This document shows, in pieces, positions 35,259-44,399 of a stretch of 64,000 nucleotides of DNA (its first letter is position 1; the number at the start of each line of letters is the position of its first letter). A model generated the notes under the pieces. It was not told where the DNA came from. It ran no database searches and saw nothing but the letters and a program-made list of their open reading frames with translations. Made by a program: the position numbers and the translations under genes. The stretch is from Mycobacterium sp. DL99 (lineage in GTDB: Bacteria > Actinomycetota > Actinomycetes > Mycobacteriales > Mycobacteriaceae): NCBI RefSeq assembly GCF_004762045.1, contig NZ_SJOM01000007.1, positions 5,073,798 to 5,137,797 of the forward strand. Direction: 5' to 3'.

Positions 35259-35570
35259 ATGCGCATGAAATGGTCCCTGGCGGCAGTCGCAATGGCTGTG
35301 TTCGGGGTGATCGGCGCATCGTCCGCGGTGGCTTCGGCCGAGGAAACCGCTCAGCAGGTGATCAGCCGCCTGCAGTCCGAGGGGTACACCGTCACCATCG
35401 ACAAGATCGGCACCGCGCCGCTGGAGCAGTGCACGGTCACCAGCGTGCGCAACCCCCAGCAGGTCACCCAGCTGGTGCCTTACGTCGGGCCGGGCCTCGG
35501 CGGCGATCGGATCCTGGTCCCATCGATCACCAGCCGGACCGTGTCGGTGTCGCTCAACTGCCAGCGCTGA
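35259..35570 (+). CDS. Small secreted protein, convergent paralogue A
   Basis: 103-residue precursor with a signal peptide ending in AVASA. The mature ~75 residues contain GYTVTIDKIGTAPLEQCTVTSVRNP and end in RTVSVSLNC, so two cysteines may pair. The gene immediately beyond, on the opposite strand, encodes a clear paralogue with the same motifs. Small mycobacterial secreted proteins with this QCTVT...VSLNC pattern are common; function unknown. GGAAGGA lies upstream of the ATG. Confidence 0.78.
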   Translation: MRMKWSLAAVAMAVFGVIGASSAVASAEETAQQVISRLQSEGYTVTIDKIGTAPLEQCTVTSVRNPQQVTQLVPYVGPGLGGDRILVPSITSRTVSVSLNCQR

Positions 35571-35573
35571 GAT

Positions 35574-35915
35574 CTACCTCGAACAGTTCAGCGACACCGT
35601 GATGGTGCGTCGCACCACCACGGGTACGAGGTCGAAATCCCTCTCGCCGTCCTTGCCGAACCGTTCCACCCGGATGAGCCGGGTCTGGGTCTGTGGGTTG
35701 CGGATGCTGGTGACGGTGCACTGATCGAGTGGGGCGCTGCCTACCCGATCGATGTTGACGTAGAAACCCTCGGCTTCCAGCAGTCCGATGGTCTCGATCG
35801 CCGAGTCGGCAAATGCCGTCCCGGCGGGCGCCAAAATAGTTCCCAACGCCGCCCCCGACGCGGCCACCATGATGATCGATGCGTACATGGCCGTGCCATC
35901 CTTACCCTCTCGCAT
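35574..35915 (-). CDS. Small secreted protein, convergent paralogue B
   Basis: 113-residue precursor (an internal ATG at 35888 would give 104). The signal peptide probably ends at GTAFA. The mature part reads GFYVNIDRVGSAPLDQCTVTSIRNP and ends RTITVSLNC, closely paralogous to the product of the gene three bases away on the other strand. The pair must come from an inverted duplication. Function unknown. Confidence 0.78.
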   Translation of the reverse strand: MREGKDGTAMYASIIMVAASGAALGTILAPAGTAFADSAIETIGLLEAEGFYVNIDRVGSAPLDQCTVTSIRNPQTQTRLIRVERFGKDGERDFDLVPVVVRRTITVSLNCSR

Positions 35916-35979
35916 ACCTTTTCGGTGCGCGGTTCACCTTTGTTACGAGCCAGGCATAGGTAATGGTTCAATCACGACG

Positions 35980-36009
35980 AGGCCCGGCCGGGCGGTACCG
36001 GCCGGGCCT
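35980..36009 (-). terminator. Strong GC hairpin downstream of dctA
   Basis: The arms AGGCCCGGCCGG and CCGGCCGGGCCT are perfectly complementary over 12 bases with a 6-base loop. It begins about 12 bases after the dctA stop on the minus strand. No U-tract follows, as is typical of mycobacterial terminators. Confidence 0.7.
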
Positions 36010-36020
36010 GTAGCTACCTG

Positions 36021-37382
36021 TCAGGCGTGCGCAGGTTCGGCGGTGCGGTTGGCATGGTCGTCGACCATGGTGAGTTCGTCGAACGGATCGTCACCGCGCA
36101 GCACCGCATCGACCTTGGCCTTGTCCACGGTGTGTGTCCACGAGCCGACGAGCAGGGTGGCCACCGCATTGCCCGAGAAGTTGGTCACCGCGCGGGCTTC
36201 GGACATGAACCGGTCGATCCCGACGATCAGTCCGACCCCGTCGAGCAGATCGGGGCGATGGGCCTGCAGGCCGCCGGCCAGCGTGGCCAATCCGGCGCCG
36301 GTGACGCCGGCGGCTCCCTTCGACGCGACGATCATGAAGACCAGCAGACCGATCTGCTGCCCGACGGACATCGGGGCGCTCAGCGCGTCGGCGATGAACA
36401 GCGCCGCCATGGTCAGGTAGATCGCGGTGCCGTCGAGGTTGAACGAATATCCGGTCGGCACAACGACACCGACGGTGCTGCGTTCGACGCCCAGGTGCTC
36501 CATCTTGGCGATCAGCCGCGGCAGCGCCGATTCTGACGAGGACGTCGAGAAGATCAGCAGGTACTCACGGGCCAGGTACCGCACCAGCTTGAAGATGGAC
36601 ACCCCCGACACCGCACGCAGCAGTATGCCGAGCACGCCGAACACGAACACTACGCACGTCACATAGAAGCCCAGCATCAGTGTCAGCAGCTGGGTGACGG
36701 CGGTCCAGCCGGTCTGCCCGACGACGTTGGCGATCGCGCCGAAAGCACCGATGGGCGCCAGCCACAGGATCATGATCAGCACCTTGAACACGAGTTTCTG
36801 CAGGTGCTCGATGCCGCGCAGGATCGGTTCACCGGCGCTGCCCATGCCCTGCAGCGCGAACCCGACCAACAGCGCCACAAACAAGGCCTGAAGCACGCTG
36901 CCCGCCGTCAGCGAGGAGAACAGCGTCTCCGGGATGATGCCCTGGACGAAGTCCATGAGTCCGCCGGACTCATGTGCCTTCTCCGCGAGTTCGGCGCCCT
37001 TGCCCGCCGCGCTCTCCGACAGGTGCATGCCGCTGCCCGGGTGGATCAGGTTGCCGACAACCAGACCGATGGTCAGCGCGACCGTGGACATCGCCAGGAA
37101 GTAGCCGAAAGCCAGGCCACCGACCTTGCCGACGGTGGCGGCCTTGCGTACCGAGCCGATCCCCAACACGATCGTGCAGAAGATGATGGGGCCGATCATC
37201 ATCTTGATCAGGTTGACGAACATGGTGCCGAGCACACCGACGCTCTTGCCCACCTCGGGTGCCACGAGCCCGACCACCACGCCGACGACGACGGCCGCAA
37301 TGACCGCGATGTAGAGCCAGTGCGTGCGGTCGCGACGCTGCGGGGGCGCCGGCTCTGATTGCGGGTCTATGGACACGGTCAT
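36021..37382 (-). CDS. dctA: C4-dicarboxylate/cation symporter
   Basis: Inner-membrane DAACS-family symporter, 453 residues with eight transmembrane helices and two re-entrant loops. Family motifs visible are FSTSSSESALPRLI (serine-rich re-entrant loop), GYSFNLDGTAIYLTMA and the substrate-site motif NFSGNAVAT. It would import succinate, fumarate and malate with cations. GGAGGTGG precedes the ATG. A DcuS/CitA-type sensor kinase and its regulator are encoded divergently nearby, supporting dicarboxylate uptake rather than glutamate uptake. Confidence 0.92.
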   Translation of the reverse strand: MTVSIDPQSEPAPPQRRDRTHWLYIAVIAAVVVGVVVGLVAPEVGKSVGVLGTMFVNLIKMMIGPIIFCTIVLGIGSVRKAATVGKVGGLAFGYFLAMSTVALTIGLVVGNLIHPGSGMHLSESAAGKGAELAEKAHESGGLMDFVQGIIPETLFSSLTAGSVLQALFVALLVGFALQGMGSAGEPILRGIEHLQKLVFKVLIMILWLAPIGAFGAIANVVGQTGWTAVTQLLTLMLGFYVTCVVFVFGVLGILLRAVSGVSIFKLVRYLAREYLLIFSTSSSESALPRLIAKMEHLGVERSTVGVVVPTGYSFNLDGTAIYLTMAALFIADALSAPMSVGQQIGLLVFMIVASKGAAGVTGAGLATLAGGLQAHRPDLLDGVGLIVGIDRFMSEARAVTNFSGNAVATLLVGSWTHTVDKAKVDAVLRGDDPFDELTMVDDHANRTAEPAHA

Positions 37383-37553
37383 CGGTCCACCTCCAGTTTC
37401 GGGTCCGGTTCGACAGTTCGGTTCATCTGCCGATGTCGCTGTACCAGTACCTTCGACCATAGGGTGAGCCAGGTCACGTTTTTGTTCATTACGTTCACGC
37501 AGCGATCTGGCCCCGAGGCGGGCGACTTCGGGACCGGATCAACAATCGATCGC

Positions 37554-37823
37554 TCAGATACCTGCGCAGAGCGAGACAAACGGAATCGGTGCGCAGATGC
37601 CGACGGAGAAGTAGGGCGTGATGTCGCCGTTCCACGCCGGCGGCGGGGGCGGTGGAGGCGGCGGCAACGGGGCTGCCACGCAGGTGTTCGAGGGCGGATC
37701 GTATACGGTGCCCACTCCGCACTCGGTGGCGTTGCCGACCGCCGGAGAAATGGCCGTCACCACTGCCAGTGACGCGCCCGCGGCCATGATGATGGTTGTC
37801 AAGCGATGAATTGCACAGCTCAT
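37554..37823 (-). CDS. Small secreted Pro-rich protein
   Basis: 89-residue precursor with a signal peptide ending near AVGNA. The mature part contains ECGVGTVYDPPSNTCV, a run of nine prolines and a hydrophobic end with two further cysteines (GICAPIPFVSLCAGI). The C-x-G...TGTCV-type block recurs in the secreted protein at 51767. It sits between dctA and the two-component system genes without obvious functional link. Confidence 0.7.
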   Translation of the reverse strand: MSCAIHRLTTIIMAAGASLAVVTAISPAVGNATECGVGTVYDPPSNTCVAAPLPPPPPPPPPAWNGDITPYFSVGICAPIPFVSLCAGI

Positions 37824-38007
37824 CGCAGGTCTCCCTTGGATCTACCCTCGACCCTGCTTATTGTCAGATTCTACGACTCAGCCCCCGCGAACAGCAGCCC
37901 CGAATTGACGGGCGCGAAGGTCGCAAGGGTCACCGGCGCGAACCCGCTACCAGCGGATATCCGGGCCACTATGTTGAAAGATCATTGCCTTCACAATCGG
38001 AGGTGCT

Positions 38008-39567
38008 GTGACGCACTGGCGGCGGCTGTCGGGGCTGGCCTGGCCGCGCTCGCTGGCCGGACAGGCTATCGCGCTGCAGGTCCTGGTGGTCGCGCTGGTG
38101 GTGCTGGCCGGCACGGCGCTGGCCCTGCTCGATGCCCGCCGCGACGGCGAGGATGCGGCCCGGCAACAGGTGATCGGCATCGCCACGGCGCTGGCCGATT
38201 CCCCCTCGACTGCGGCGGCCATCGAATCCGGCACTGCGACACAGGTTTTACAGCCGGTGACCGAGGCTGTGCGAACCGGCACCAACATCGCGTTCATCAC
38301 GATCATGGCGCCGGACGGAGTCCGGTTCACCCACACCGATCCCAGCCAGATCGGCGGGCACTACCTGGGCACCGTCGAACCCGCGTTGCGCGGCGAGACA
38401 TTCAGCGAGGTCTATACCGGGACCCTGGGGCCGTCGGTGCGCGCGATCGCACCGGTGCGTAGCGCCGACGGGCGCATCGTCGGCCTGGTGTCGGCGGGGA
38501 TCACCCAGCAGACGTTGGGCCAGCGCTGGCGCGCGCAGATTCCCGTGATCGCTGCGGTAACCGCTGCCGCACTGGGGGCTTCGCTGATCGGGGGTTGGGC
38601 CATCCGGCGCCGGCTGCTCCGCCAGACCCGGGGTCTGCGGCCCGATGAACTACGGGTCATGTACGACCACCATGACGCGATCCTGCATTCGGTGTCCGAG
38701 GGGCTCATCGTGCTCGATCGTGACGGCGTGGCGCTGGCCAATGATGAAGCGCGCCGGCTGCTGGGCCTGGCGGCCGGACCGGTACGTGTGGAGGATCTCC
38801 CGGAGTTTCTGCGCAGCGCTGATCCCGGGGTGCGCGACGAGCTGCACGTCACCGCAGACCGGGTGCTGGTGGTCGGCCGGGCCCGCGTCGCGGACTCCGG
38901 TTCGGAGGTCGTCACGATCCGGGATCGCACAGAATTACAGGGCGCCCTGGGCGAACTCAGCTCACTACAGGTCCTGGCCGACTCGCTGCGGGCACAGGCA
39001 CACGAGTCGGCCAACAAGTTGCACACCGTGGTCACCATGGTTGAGATGGGCCGGCCCGAGGAGGCGGTCCGCTTCGCCACCAGTGAGTTGGAGCTGTCGC
39101 AGCGGCTCGTGGACCGGTTGTCACTGATCGTCGGGGAACCGGCCCTGGTGGCCCTGCTCCTCGGCAAGACCGCTCAGGCCGACGAACGCGGGATCACCCT
39201 GACCGTCACCGAGGACACCCAGTTGTCCACCGACACCGTGCTCTCCGGGCAGGAGATGGTGACGGTGCTGGGAAATCTGATCGACAATGCGATGGATGCC
39301 TGTGACCGTGAGGATCCGTGGATCGAGGTCACGGTGACCCAGGACGATCAAGAGTTGTTGATCCGGGTGGCCGACAGCGGCCCCGGTATGGACCCGGACA
39401 CCTTCGAAAAGGCCATGCAGCGTGGCTATTCCACGAAATCAGCCGACACGGCCGGCCACGGGCTGGGGCTGGCGCTGGTGGCCCAGGTGATCCGCAAGCA
39501 CGGCGGGACGCTGCGCGCCGACGTCACCTACGGTTCAGTGGTCACCGCAACGGTGCCGCGGCCATGA
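38008..39567 (+). CDS. DcuS/CitA-type sensor histidine kinase
   Basis: Membrane sensor kinase of 519 residues. Transmembrane helices at about 21-41 and 178-200 enclose an extracytoplasmic Cache/PDC ligand domain (including FTHTDPSQIGGHYLGT, typical of the citrate/dicarboxylate sensors). A cytosolic PAS domain covers about 215-310. The phosphoacceptor His332 is in AQAHESANKLHT. The ATPase domain has the N box NLIDNAMDAC and G boxes DSGPGMD and GHGLGLAL. GGAGGTG precedes the GTG start. It probably senses C4-dicarboxylates and controls dctA through the downstream regulator. Confidence 0.92.
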   Translation: MTHWRRLSGLAWPRSLAGQAIALQVLVVALVVLAGTALALLDARRDGEDAARQQVIGIATALADSPSTAAAIESGTATQVLQPVTEAVRTGTNIAFITIMAPDGVRFTHTDPSQIGGHYLGTVEPALRGETFSEVYTGTLGPSVRAIAPVRSADGRIVGLVSAGITQQTLGQRWRAQIPVIAAVTAAALGASLIGGWAIRRRLLRQTRGLRPDELRVMYDHHDAILHSVSEGLIVLDRDGVALANDEARRLLGLAAGPVRVEDLPEFLRSADPGVRDELHVTADRVLVVGRARVADSGSEVVTIRDRTELQGALGELSSLQVLADSLRAQAHESANKLHTVVTMVEMGRPEEAVRFATSELELSQRLVDRLSLIVGEPALVALLLGKTAQADERGITLTVTEDTQLSTDTVLSGQEMVTVLGNLIDNAMDACDREDPWIEVTVTQDDQELLIRVADSGPGMDPDTFEKAMQRGYSTKSADTAGHGLGLALVAQVIRKHGGTLRADVTYGSVVTATVPRP

Positions 39568-39596
39568 ACGCTTACGCGAAGAGCACAGGGGAACAG

Positions 39597-40286
<690 letters not shown>

Positions 40287-40287
40287 A

Positions 40288-41385
40288 TCAGGCGCCGGCC
40301 GCCTGGAGGGCGGGCAACTGGTGCATCTCGACCGCGTCCGCCGAGACCAGCTGCGAGTACAGGGACTCGGCGACGTCGAAGACGTTGACCTGGCCGGCGT
40401 AGTCGGCGATGTACAGCCTGGTGCCGCTGTCGGACATGGCGACTGCAGCGGGCTGTGCGTGGACGTCGACGCTGCCCTGGATCTGGCTGGTCAGCGCGCA
40501 CCACACGATGACGCGGTCGTAGTCGACCACGTAGGCGCGGGTGGCGTCGGAGCTCAGCACCAGCTGGGTCGGCGCCCCGCCGACCTCGACGGCGTCCACC
40601 ACGGTCCCGGCGGACAGGTCGACGGTGTGCACGACACCGCGATGTTCAAGATCGGAGGTCAGCACGTAGGCGACGCCGTCGCCGATCGCGATGTCGCGGA
40701 TCGGGGCGCCGATCCACACCGTGGCCTGCGCCTGGGCGGTTTCGGTGTTCACGACGACCAGCCGGCTGCCGCGGAAGTCGGAGGTGGCGACGTACAGGCG
40801 CTTGCCGGTCGAGTCGACCTCCAGGGCGTCCAGGTTGACGCCCGCGCCGGTGGCGATGTCGATCGTGCCCACCCGCTCGGCGGTGGTGTCGATGACGGCG
40901 ATGTCGATGCGCTCCTGGCCGGCGCGGCCGGCGAACACGCGCTTGCCGTCCGGGCTGATGGCCAGGGCGGTGACGCTGAAGGCCAGCGGGTACTCGTTGA
41001 GCACGGCGCCGGTGATGGTGTCGACCGTCGCGATCGAGTCATGCCCGGCGGTGGAGACGCTGACGTAGGCACGGTCATCGGCCACGACGACGGCGAAAGG
41101 GTCTCCTGCGAGACGGACCGAACCCACCACGCCCATGGTCTGAGGGTTGATCACGGTCAGGCTCTGCGCCGCGGTGTTGGTGACCACCACGGTGTCCCGG
41201 TCGGGGTCGACGGCGATGTCGCCGATCGGCCCGCGTCCGACCTCGGCCAGTCCGGCCACGTCGATGTCGTCGAGGGCACCGTCGAATGCGACGCTGCGGG
41301 CAGACGTATCGTCGATGGCGCGTTCATTGCGGCCGGGGCGCATCGCTTCAGCGAGCGCGCGCAGAAAGTTGTTTGCCATCGTCAT
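40288..41385 (-). CDS. YncE-like beta-propeller protein
   Basis: 365-residue seven-bladed beta-propeller of the YVTN/YncE type. Repeats of the kind ALAISPDGKRVFAGRAG and DIAVDPDRDTVVVTN recur about every 45 residues from residue 45 onward. No signal peptide or lipobox is visible, so it appears cytosolic. GGAGGTGCCG lies five bases before the ATG of MTMANNF. Such proteins bind ligands or partners; no catalytic residues can be assigned. Confidence 0.82.
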   Translation of the reverse strand: MTMANNFLRALAEAMRPGRNERAIDDTSARSVAFDGALDDIDVAGLAEVGRGPIGDIAVDPDRDTVVVTNTAAQSLTVINPQTMGVVGSVRLAGDPFAVVVADDRAYVSVSTAGHDSIATVDTITGAVLNEYPLAFSVTALAISPDGKRVFAGRAGQERIDIAVIDTTAERVGTIDIATGAGVNLDALEVDSTGKRLYVATSDFRGSRLVVVNTETAQAQATVWIGAPIRDIAIGDGVAYVLTSDLEHRGVVHTVDLSAGTVVDAVEVGGAPTQLVLSSDATRAYVVDYDRVIVWCALTSQIQGSVDVHAQPAAVAMSDSGTRLYIADYAGQVNVFDVAESLYSQLVSADAVEMHQLPALQAAGA

Positions 41386-41842
41386 CGGCACCTCCGCCGG
41401 CAAGGCTTTCACCGGCTCTAGATTCCAGGTCCATCTGCGCCGGGAGTGGCGCGTTTGCATTGAGTCTAGCGACGAAACCGACAGGTCCTGGACGAGTTCG
41501 TAGCGAATACACGGCAGTCGCCGACACTCTCTCAGAATGCGCTTAAGAAATTCTTCGTTATCGACTCGTTACCTTTTGGTCGCATTCGATTAAATGCCTG
41601 TTACCAGGGACTTCCCAGCACCGCCTGGACGTGTCGCATTTCACGAGCAGCGGGGCCGTCAATAACAATTCTTACCATCACCGGCAAAAGTGAGCGGTAG
41701 ATCACATCGCGACACGCCAGCAAACTTTCTTGGGCGTCAACTCGCGGAAGCGGGCAGAGACGCGGGAAATGTGTTACGGCTGTGAAAGATGAGCCGTGCC
41801 GGATCGTAAGTTCGCTGCCCACAGCAATGCCCCCGACACCGG
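41386..41842. other. Intergenic region, no gene
   Basis: About 450 bases with lower GC in the middle and many stop codons in all frames. It holds the promoter of the beta-propeller gene and the trailer of the amidase gene. I see no RNA structure or motif that can be named. Confidence 0.4.
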
Positions 41843-42682
41843 TTAGAGCCGCAGCGCGGCGGCGGTGGCCGGACCGACGATGCCGTCGACCTTGAGCCCG
41901 CGCGTGCGACGCTGGAACTCCCTGACCGCGGCCTCGGTCTGCGGGCCGAACACACCGTCGACCTCGAGGTCCCCCGCATACGCCGAGTAGGCCGACTTGA
42001 GCCGGCTCTGCAAGTGGGCGACCTGAGGGCCTTCCATGGGCCGGAACAGCAGGGTCTCGGTGTACTGACCCTCGGGTACCGGTGGCCGGGGCGTGGGCGC
42101 CGGTTTCGCGATATCGCCGATCTGCGCCTGGATGTCCGCGCGCAGGATGTCCATGTCGATGGCGCCCGGATCCCACTTACCTTGCGCGCGGCCCGCATAC
42201 TCCTTGTGCCCGATGGTGCGCTCAGAAGTCTGGGCCAGCCGGCGATTGATCGCGGCGCAGCACCGCACCAGCGCGAAATACTGTGCGTCAGGCCAGTTCT
42301 TGCGATGCGGCGCGGTGGGGCTGGTACCGCTGTTGGCGCACTCGATGCCGATCATGTGCCAATTGCCCATATTCGTCGGCAACCACGGATACATGCCGAC
42401 ACCGGCGTGCCAGGCCACCCCGAGGGCCACCACGGTGACCGTGCCGTCGCGCGCGATATGCAGCTGCGACAACGGGCCGGGAAGATCCGGGCGGCCGCCG
42501 GCGATCGACGCGGCGGTTGCCGTGTCCGACCCGGTGTGGTGCACCATCACCCCGCGGATGTCCTTGAAATCGCCGTGCCCCCGCGTCCGCCACCCGGGAT
42601 ACTCGACGAGGTCGATGCCTTCCGCCCGAAGCACATCGGCCAGCCAAACGGGGTCACCGGTCCATTGCCCTGTCTGAGGCAC
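41843..42682 (-). CDS. N-acetylmuramoyl-L-alanine amidase, lysin-A-like
   Basis: Type 2 amidase (PGRP fold) that cuts the amide bond between muramic acid and the stem peptide. The 279-residue protein starts directly with TGDPVWLADVLRAEG, which resembles mycobacteriophage lysin A amidase domains and, from memory, Rv3594. Zinc ligands are His48 or His49 in VMVHHTGS and His159 plus Asp171 in GHKEYAGRAQGKWDPG. A C-terminal peptidoglycan-binding domain (about 215-279) follows. There is no signal peptide, odd for a wall hydrolase and suggestive of phage ancestry. GGGAGG precedes the GTG start. Confidence 0.87.
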   Translation of the reverse strand: MPQTGQWTGDPVWLADVLRAEGIDLVEYPGWRTRGHGDFKDIRGVMVHHTGSDTATAASIAGGRPDLPGPLSQLHIARDGTVTVVALGVAWHAGVGMYPWLPTNMGNWHMIGIECANSGTSPTAPHRKNWPDAQYFALVRCCAAINRRLAQTSERTIGHKEYAGRAQGKWDPGAIDMDILRADIQAQIGDIAKPAPTPRPPVPEGQYTETLLFRPMEGPQVAHLQSRLKSAYSAYAGDLEVDGVFGPQTEAAVREFQRRTRGLKVDGIVGPATAAALRL

Positions 42683-42926
42683 TGAGATTCGTCCTCCCTA
42701 CGCAGCAAACTGCCTGCGAGAACAAGCCTACGCGGGACCACCGACACCGTCCCGAACACACGAGGGCGGCGAGACAGGTTATGCATCAACTACTTTGCTC
42801 GATATCGCCTCACCTGGAACCCGATGCCGGGCGCTGTTCGCGAAAGCACCAATCAGCAAATAGTCGCTCACGGTGCCGGCGGCGCCTTCCATACGCATCT
42901 GCGCCCGAATGTGCGAGCATCTGCGC

Positions 42927-43622
42927 ATGGACCCGCAGGACGATCCCGAGGCCCGCATCCGGGAACTCGAGCGCCCACTGGCTGACGCCGCTCGCACCTC
43001 GGAACTCGGGACCGGCGCCTCCGCCGCTCCGCCACCGACCCAGCCCTGGACGCAGGCGAACAGCTTCCCGCCACCGCCCCAGGGACCACCCGCACCGTGG
43101 CCGGGCTATGAACCGTATCCGGCACCGCCGCAACCGCCGCGCAGCACGGGCAGCACGCACCTGTTCCTGGTGTTCGGCGGATTCGTGCTGGCCCTGGTGG
43201 TCGGCGGCCTCGTGACGGCCTATCTCATGGTCAATAAGACCGACGCAGGAGACACCGACGCCGGCACGGTCACCGACAGCCAGTCGACGACCATCCGGCA
43301 GACCACGATCAGCGGCGTGCCACTGCCCGGATCCGTTGCACCGACACAGGTTCCGGCAGGAGAGACGGTGATCGTCTCAGGGATCAACGAGCACCGGACC
43401 GTCGAATGCCGGGAAAACACCGTGATCGTCAGCGGCATCCAGAACGAGCTGGAGATCACCGGCCACTGCATTGCCGTGACCGTGTCGGGCGTCGAGAACG
43501 TCATCACCGTCGAATCCGTCGAGACCATCGGGGTATCCGGATTCGACAACCGGGTCACCTACCGCACCGGGCAACCCGACGTGTCGAACTCCGGTGAGTC
43601 CAACGTGGTCGAACAGGGCTAG
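42927..43622 (+). CDS. DUF3060 membrane-anchored protein
   Basis: 231 residues. A cytosolic Pro-rich N-terminus, a transmembrane helix at about 79-99, and an extracytoplasmic beta-rich domain of short repeats (ETVIVSGINEHRTVEC, NTVIVSGIQNELEITG, IAVTVSGVENVITVE). That repeat pattern is DUF3060, a beta-solenoid-like domain abundant in mycobacteria. Its role is unknown. The ATG is chosen at MDPQDDPEARIRELE, the usual start of the family. It ends three bases from the convergent glnQ gene. Confidence 0.8.
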   Translation: MDPQDDPEARIRELERPLADAARTSELGTGASAAPPPTQPWTQANSFPPPPQGPPAPWPGYEPYPAPPQPPRSTGSTHLFLVFGGFVLALVVGGLVTAYLMVNKTDAGDTDAGTVTDSQSTTIRQTTISGVPLPGSVAPTQVPAGETVIVSGINEHRTVECRENTVIVSGIQNELEITGHCIAVTVSGVENVITVESVETIGVSGFDNRVTYRTGQPDVSNSGESNVVEQG

Positions 43623-43625
43623 CCG

Positions 43626-44399
43626 CTACAGCACCTTCGACAGAAACTCTTGCAGCCGAGGGTGTTTGGGGCTGTCGAACACCTCGGACGGAGTGTCGTC
43701 CTCGACGATGTTGCCGTCTGCCATGAAGATCACCCGGGAGGCCACCTCTCGGGCGAAACCCATCTCGTGGGTGACGACGACCATCGTCATGCCGCCCTCG
43801 GCCAGGTCCCGCAGCACCTGCAGTACATCGCCGACCATCTCTGGATCCAAGGCGCTGGTGGCCTCGTCGAACAACATGATCGAGGGGTTCATCGCCAGCG
43901 CCCGGGCGATCGCGACACGCTGCTTCTGGCCGCCGGACAATGTGGCAGGCTTGACGTTGGCCTTCTCCGCCAGGCCCACCTGGGTCAGCAACTCCATCGC
44001 CCGCTTCTCTGCGGCGGCCTTGTCCATCTTCTTGGTCAGCAGCGGCGCCAGCGTCACATTGTCGATCACCGTCATGTGCGGGAACAGGTTGAAGTGCTGG
44101 AACACCATACCGATGTGTTGACGGACCTTGTCCAGGTTCACTTTTCTGTCGGTGAGGTCGAATCCATCGACGGTGACCTTGCCCGCGGTGATGTCCTCCA
44201 ACTTGTTGAGGCACCGCAGGAAGGTGGACTTACCGGACCCCGACGGTCCGATGACGCAGACCACCTCGCCCTTGCTGACCGTGGTGTCGATGCCGTCAAG
44301 CACGACCAGATCGCCGAATGACTTCTTGAGGCCCTCAATGCGGATCTTGACGGTGCCCTCGGGCTCGGCGGCCGCGGCTTCCGGTACCAGCTGGGTCAT
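43626..44399 (-). CDS. glnQ: Polar amino acid ABC transporter ATPase
   Basis: 257-residue ABC ATPase of the GlnQ/HisP class. Walker A is GPSGSGKST, the signature is LSGGQKQRVAIARAL, Walker B is IMLFDEATSALDP and the switch His is in VVTHEMG. A 25-residue Glu/Ala-rich N-terminal extension precedes the core. The ATG overlaps the stop of the fused binding-protein/permease gene as ATGA. Together they form a two-gene importer, probably for glutamine or glutamate; specificity is not proven. Confidence 0.92.
   Translation of the reverse strand: MTQLVPEAAAAEPEGTVKIRIEGLKKSFGDLVVLDGIDTTVSKGEVVCVIGPSGSGKSTFLRCLNKLEDITAGKVTVDGFDLTDRKVNLDKVRQHIGMVFQHFNLFPHMTVIDNVTLAPLLTKKMDKAAAEKRAMELLTQVGLAEKANVKPATLSGGQKQRVAIARALAMNPSIMLFDEATSALDPEMVGDVLQVLRDLAEGGMTMVVVTHEMGFAREVASRVIFMADGNIVEDDTPSEVFDSPKHPRLQEFLSKVL

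Noticed and set aside
37660..37730. Glycine-run ORF as a PE_PGRS-like fragment
   Set aside because: The glycine run is the antisense reading of the proline run in the small secreted protein.
37359..37772. Plus-strand ORF over the dctA promoter and small secreted gene
   Set aside because: It is antisense to a gene with a clear signal peptide, and its translation is low-complexity.
41843..42682. Prophage
   Set aside because: Only the lysin-like amidase is present; no integrase, structural or holin gene lies within the window.
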